From Paenibacillus oceani (GTDB lineage: Bacteria > Bacillota > Bacilli > Paenibacillales > NBRC-103111), in assembly GCF_014705615.1 (NCBI RefSeq), contig NZ_JACXJA010000010.1, positions 124,001 through 188,000 on the forward strand: a stretch of 64,000 nucleotides of DNA. The letters run 5' to 3'. Positions within the stretch are counted from its first letter, which is position 1; each line of letters begins with the position of its first letter. Below the pieces are notes generated by a model, which was not told the DNA's origin, did no database searches, and saw nothing but the letters and a program-made list of their open reading frames with translations. The position numbers and the translations under genes are program-made. This document shows positions 61,518 to 64,000 of this stretch, piece by piece.

Positions 61518-62834
61518 TTATTTGTTCTTCTCCGTCGCAACCAGCTTGTTGATCTCTTCCTCTGCCTGGGCAAGCGCCGTATTCTCGTCCATCGAACCGT
61601 TTACGTATTCTCTGAATTTGTTCACGAGGATGCCTTCCGCCTTCCCCCGATACGGCGAAGCGACCGGGTACGCAACGGGAGTGCTTTTAAAAATGCTTGG
61701 TAATCGTTTACTTTTCAAGTCGGGATTGTCCGCGCCGAGCGCTTGCTTCACTTGATCGCTCTTCAGGGGGGACAGTCTTCCTTTTTTGGATAGCGCGAGC
61801 TGCACTTCCTCCGAAGTGATCAGTTCGATCGCTTTTACTGCATCGTCCCGGTGTTTGCCCGTCTTGGTCGCCACCATAACGTAGACGCTGGCATTGCCGT
61901 ACGTATTCGGCTTTTCCGTATAACTCGGATACTGCGCGATATCCCAGTTCAGCCCGTCTTTCCCGGCAGCCGATAATGGGGTTAAAATGTTCAAATCGAG
62001 CAGCACGGCTAACGTTTTACTTTTCATGAACTGATCTTTCGGCGTAGCCGTTATGAGGCCGTTGCCGGGTATTTCATAGATCGACTTGGCCAGCTTGAAC
62101 ACTCTGTTCCAATTGTCGTTACGGACGGTCGCTTTATCTGTTCTCGGATCGATCGCCGCGATCGACAACGGCTGCGACATCCAGATCACGGTACTCCCCG
62201 GGTCCAGTCCGCGGAACTGGGTTCCTCCTTCCAGGCGCGTCACTTTTTTGGCCAAATCGATGAGCTGCTCCCAACTCATCCCGTCCGTCGGATAAGGCGC
62301 TCCGAATTTATCGAAGATGTCTTTGTTGTAGTACATCGCGTGGTAGTTCACATTAATGGGCAGTCCGTAAATTTCCCCTTTATCCGAAGCGTTCTTCACA
62401 TCGGTGATGTATCCGGGCTCGAAACGGTTCAGATCGATATTGGATGTTTGGAACAGCGGCGTCATATCGGACACGAGTTCTTTTTCTTTATACGAAGCCA
62501 GATTGCCGTTGAACGTAACGATGAGATCCGGAATCGTTCCTGCAGCCATAAGCGCATCAAGTGACGTACCCGCGCCTTCCGGATTGTAATTCAGCGTAAT
62601 ATGCGGGTATTTCTTGGCCAGAAACGATTGGACGACATTTTTAAACTCCTCGTCCAGCACCGTGCTGGAGCCTTGGCTGGCTACCTGCAGCGTTACCGGC
62701 TCAGCTTTGGCTTGCGGAGGCTGCGGCTGCTCGCCAGGCTCTCCTTGTTCGGATACTGTTTGGCTGCAGCCGGTCAACAGGAGTACGCCGATACCGGACA
62801 GAGACAAAAACGTTTTCATTTTCATGGGGGACAC
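61518..62834 (-). CDS. Extracellular solute-binding lipoprotein, family 1 (SBP-4)
   Basis: 438 residues, lipobox VLLLTGC (Cys near 23) followed by a Pro/Gln-rich linker (EQGEPGEQPQPPQAKAEP). Blocks shared with its paralogs are MYYNKDIFDKFG, PTDGMSWEQLIDLAKKV and the C-terminal LAQAEEEINKLVA helix. The gene is intact although the genes downstream of it are decaying. It follows the FAD oxidoreductase gene by 54 bases on the same strand; no AraC or permease gene is seen here. Confidence 0.92.
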   Translation of the reverse strand: MSPMKMKTFLSLSGIGVLLLTGCSQTVSEQGEPGEQPQPPQAKAEPVTLQVASQGSSTVLDEEFKNVVQSFLAKKYPHITLNYNPEGAGTSLDALMAAGTIPDLIVTFNGNLASYKEKELVSDMTPLFQTSNIDLNRFEPGYITDVKNASDKGEIYGLPINVNYHAMYYNKDIFDKFGAPYPTDGMSWEQLIDLAKKVTRLEGGTQFRGLDPGSTVIWMSQPLSIAAIDPRTDKATVRNDNWNRVFKLAKSIYEIPGNGLITATPKDQFMKSKTLAVLLDLNILTPLSAAGKDGLNWDIAQYPSYTEKPNTYGNASVYVMVATKTGKHRDDAVKAIELITSEEVQLALSKKGRLSPLKSDQVKQALGADNPDLKSKRLPSIFKSTPVAYPVASPYRGKAEGILVNKFREYVNGSMDENTALAQAEEEINKLVATEKNK

Positions 62835-62888
62835 CCTTCCAAATTTTTTTCAACCGCTATATAAGTTCAACTTATACAGTTGAAGCGT

Positions 62889-64000
62889 TCATTCCACACG
62901 AATCTCGACGATTCGGGCATGATTAATACCGTTCGTACCGGTCACTTCGATACGCAGGCAGGAGACGCGGTTCATCGGGATGTCGAATTTCAGCTGGCGT
63001 TTATAATTGTCGCGGACGTGGACGATCTCTCGAACCTCTCCGTTAATTTCCGCCAGCACACGAAATTGCTTGATCGTTTCCGGCTGATGCCCCCACACCA
63101 TTTTGTTTTGATGCGCTTTTTGGTGCGATAAGGTCAAGTACCGATGCAGTCCGGTATCCAAAACGATGGTGATGCCGTGGATGTCGATCGGCTCCTCCCA
63201 GCGCAGCTCCAGCCACGGCGCCGGATCGGATGGGTCCGACATCCAGCGGTGCGTCCCCGGAGCGGTCAGATCCGGCCGTACGCCAAGCGGTCCCGACACC
63301 GTCCTTGTATGACGGTCGACGACTTGCGCAGCGCGCCCGATTTCCTGCTCGGAGGAGGCCGTTATTCGCGCTTCCGCCGCCCGGTTGCGATCCGCCAGCA
63401 GCCGTCCCGGCAAATACGCCCCTTGCCGCAGCAGCTGCTGCTGAGCTTCCTCAACAAGCGGCTTGTCGCACCAGGCGTCCTCCAGCGGTTTTCCCGATTT
63501 CAACGCGGCCGCGGCGAATGTGCCAAGCCCTTCTCCCGCCACCGCGCAAGTGGCCATCACCCTTGTGCTGGAGAAGGCGATATGCGTAGCCGACATGTTG
63601 CGCCCGGCGAACATCAGGTTGGCGATATTTTCGCTGATTAACGATCTTAGAGGGATGCCATACATGTATGGCGTATACGGCTGGTTGCACGGCTTCTCTT
63701 CTTTGGCGTCGATACCCCCCGGAGGGTGCGTATCCATCGACCAGCCGCCGTAAGCGATTACATCTTCGAAATCGATTGCCTGCTCCAAATCGTTCTGGGT
63801 CAGCACGTGCTTCCCGATAAACCGGCGCGATTCCCGTTTGCCCGGCAAAAATCCGAACCAATCAAGCGCCCAGTTCAACGATTCGGGGTGATTGCCGCTG
63901 TTCTTGATATGGTCCCAGACCCCCATCAAAATCGCCAGCAGCTCGTCGCGGATCGTCTCGTTATCTTTGATCGTATCCATCATGCCGCCGAACTCGATCC
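62889..64000 (-). CDS. FAD-dependent oxidoreductase, C-terminal part, with discoidin-like domain (runs off right edge)
   Basis: The frame stays open to the right edge, so the N-terminal FAD-binding Rossmann part is outside the window. The visible first half has the conserved FAD_oxidored ending [20 protein letters not shown] and [19 protein letters not shown]. From about residue 200 of the visible part, a F5/8-type (discoidin) beta domain follows ([40 protein letters not shown]). Such proteins occur in polysaccharide-degradation loci of Paenibacillus-like bacteria; the reaction is unknown. Confidence 0.85.
   Translation of the reverse strand, partial: IEFGGMMDTIKDNETIRDELLAILMGVWDHIKNSGNHPESLNWALDWFGFLPGKRESRRFIGKHVLTQNDLEQAIDFEDVIAYGGWSMDTHPPGGIDAKEEKPCNQPYTPYMYGIPLRSLISENIANLMFAGRNMSATHIAFSSTRVMATCAVAGEGLGTFAAAALKSGKPLEDAWCDKPLVEEAQQQLLRQGAYLPGRLLADRNRAAEARITASSEQEIGRAAQVVDRHTRTVSGPLGVRPDLTAPGTHRWMSDPSDPAPWLELRWEEPIDIHGITIVLDTGLHRYLTLSHQKAHQNKMVWGHQPETIKQFRVLAEINGEVREIVHVRDNYKRQLKFDIPMNRVSCLRIEVTGTNGINHARIVEIRVE

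Noticed and set aside
1-64000. tRNA, rRNA, CRISPR or prophage features
   Set aside because: No cloverleaf, rRNA segment, regularly spaced repeats or phage genes were seen; the strong inverted repeats all fit terminators or operators.

Overview
The window looks like chromosomal DNA of a Paenibacillus-type bacterium (Bacillota). The evidence is strong AGGAGG ribosome binding sites with frequent GTG and TTG starts, a giant surface protein ending in three SLH repeats, many AraC regulators beside family-1 sugar-binding lipoproteins, a membrane-anchored AraC regulator next to its binding protein, a seven-subunit Mrp antiporter and a sporulation-type PAS histidine kinase. This is inferred from gene content; no marker gene such as rRNA is present. 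I found no tRNA, rRNA or CRISPR array.

Left part (1-13.8 kb): an ABC-2 exporter runs off the left edge and is divergent from a TetR gene. Then comes a four-gene minus-strand operon (binding lipoprotein, BNR-repeat sialidase-like protein, Tat-exported beta-helix protein, sulfatase) divergent from an AraC gene; together these look like a system for attacking a sulfated or decorated glycan. A sugar dehydrogenase/epimerase pair follows, then an IS3 transposase scrap and an AT-richer methyltransferase-TPR gene.

Middle (14-38 kb): a BCCT transporter and the mrp operon, in which mrpA and mrpB are fused. The mrp operon has a clear promoter and, between promoter and first gene, an apparent transcription terminator, i.e. 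a candidate attenuated leader. Next are an MscS channel, a binding-protein/membrane-AraC pair, the 2453-residue SLH/FN3 surface protein, and the formaldehyde-fixing hxlAB genes divergent from hxlR. A PAS histidine kinase broken by a one-base frameshift closes this part.

Right part (38-64 kb): a transmembrane anti-sigma-like gene whose sigma factor is reduced to its last helix-turn-helix; binding lipoprotein/AraC pairs at 40-42 kb and 50.9-53.4 kb; an amidohydrolase/Rieske pair; TetR/GNAT; a dual-kinase hybrid sensor; and two divergent ABC operons at 53-59 kb, with a 0.3 kb duplicate of one permease tail 4.6 kb away. The last 5 kb is a decaying cluster: a frameshifted and truncated cyclase, a hydrolase with an internal deletion, and a Tat beta-helix gene with two frameshifts and a stop. 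An intact binding lipoprotein and the end of an FAD oxidoreductase follow.

The most striking overall pattern is four related family-1 binding lipoproteins, three of them paired with AraC regulators, with no sugar-type ABC permease anywhere in 64 kb, and the repetition of a 'binding lipoprotein plus Tat beta-helix' pair, once intact and once decaying. The mrp leader, the fused mrpAB, the sigma remnant and the shared operator half-sites between the divergent ABC operons are the other points most worth following.
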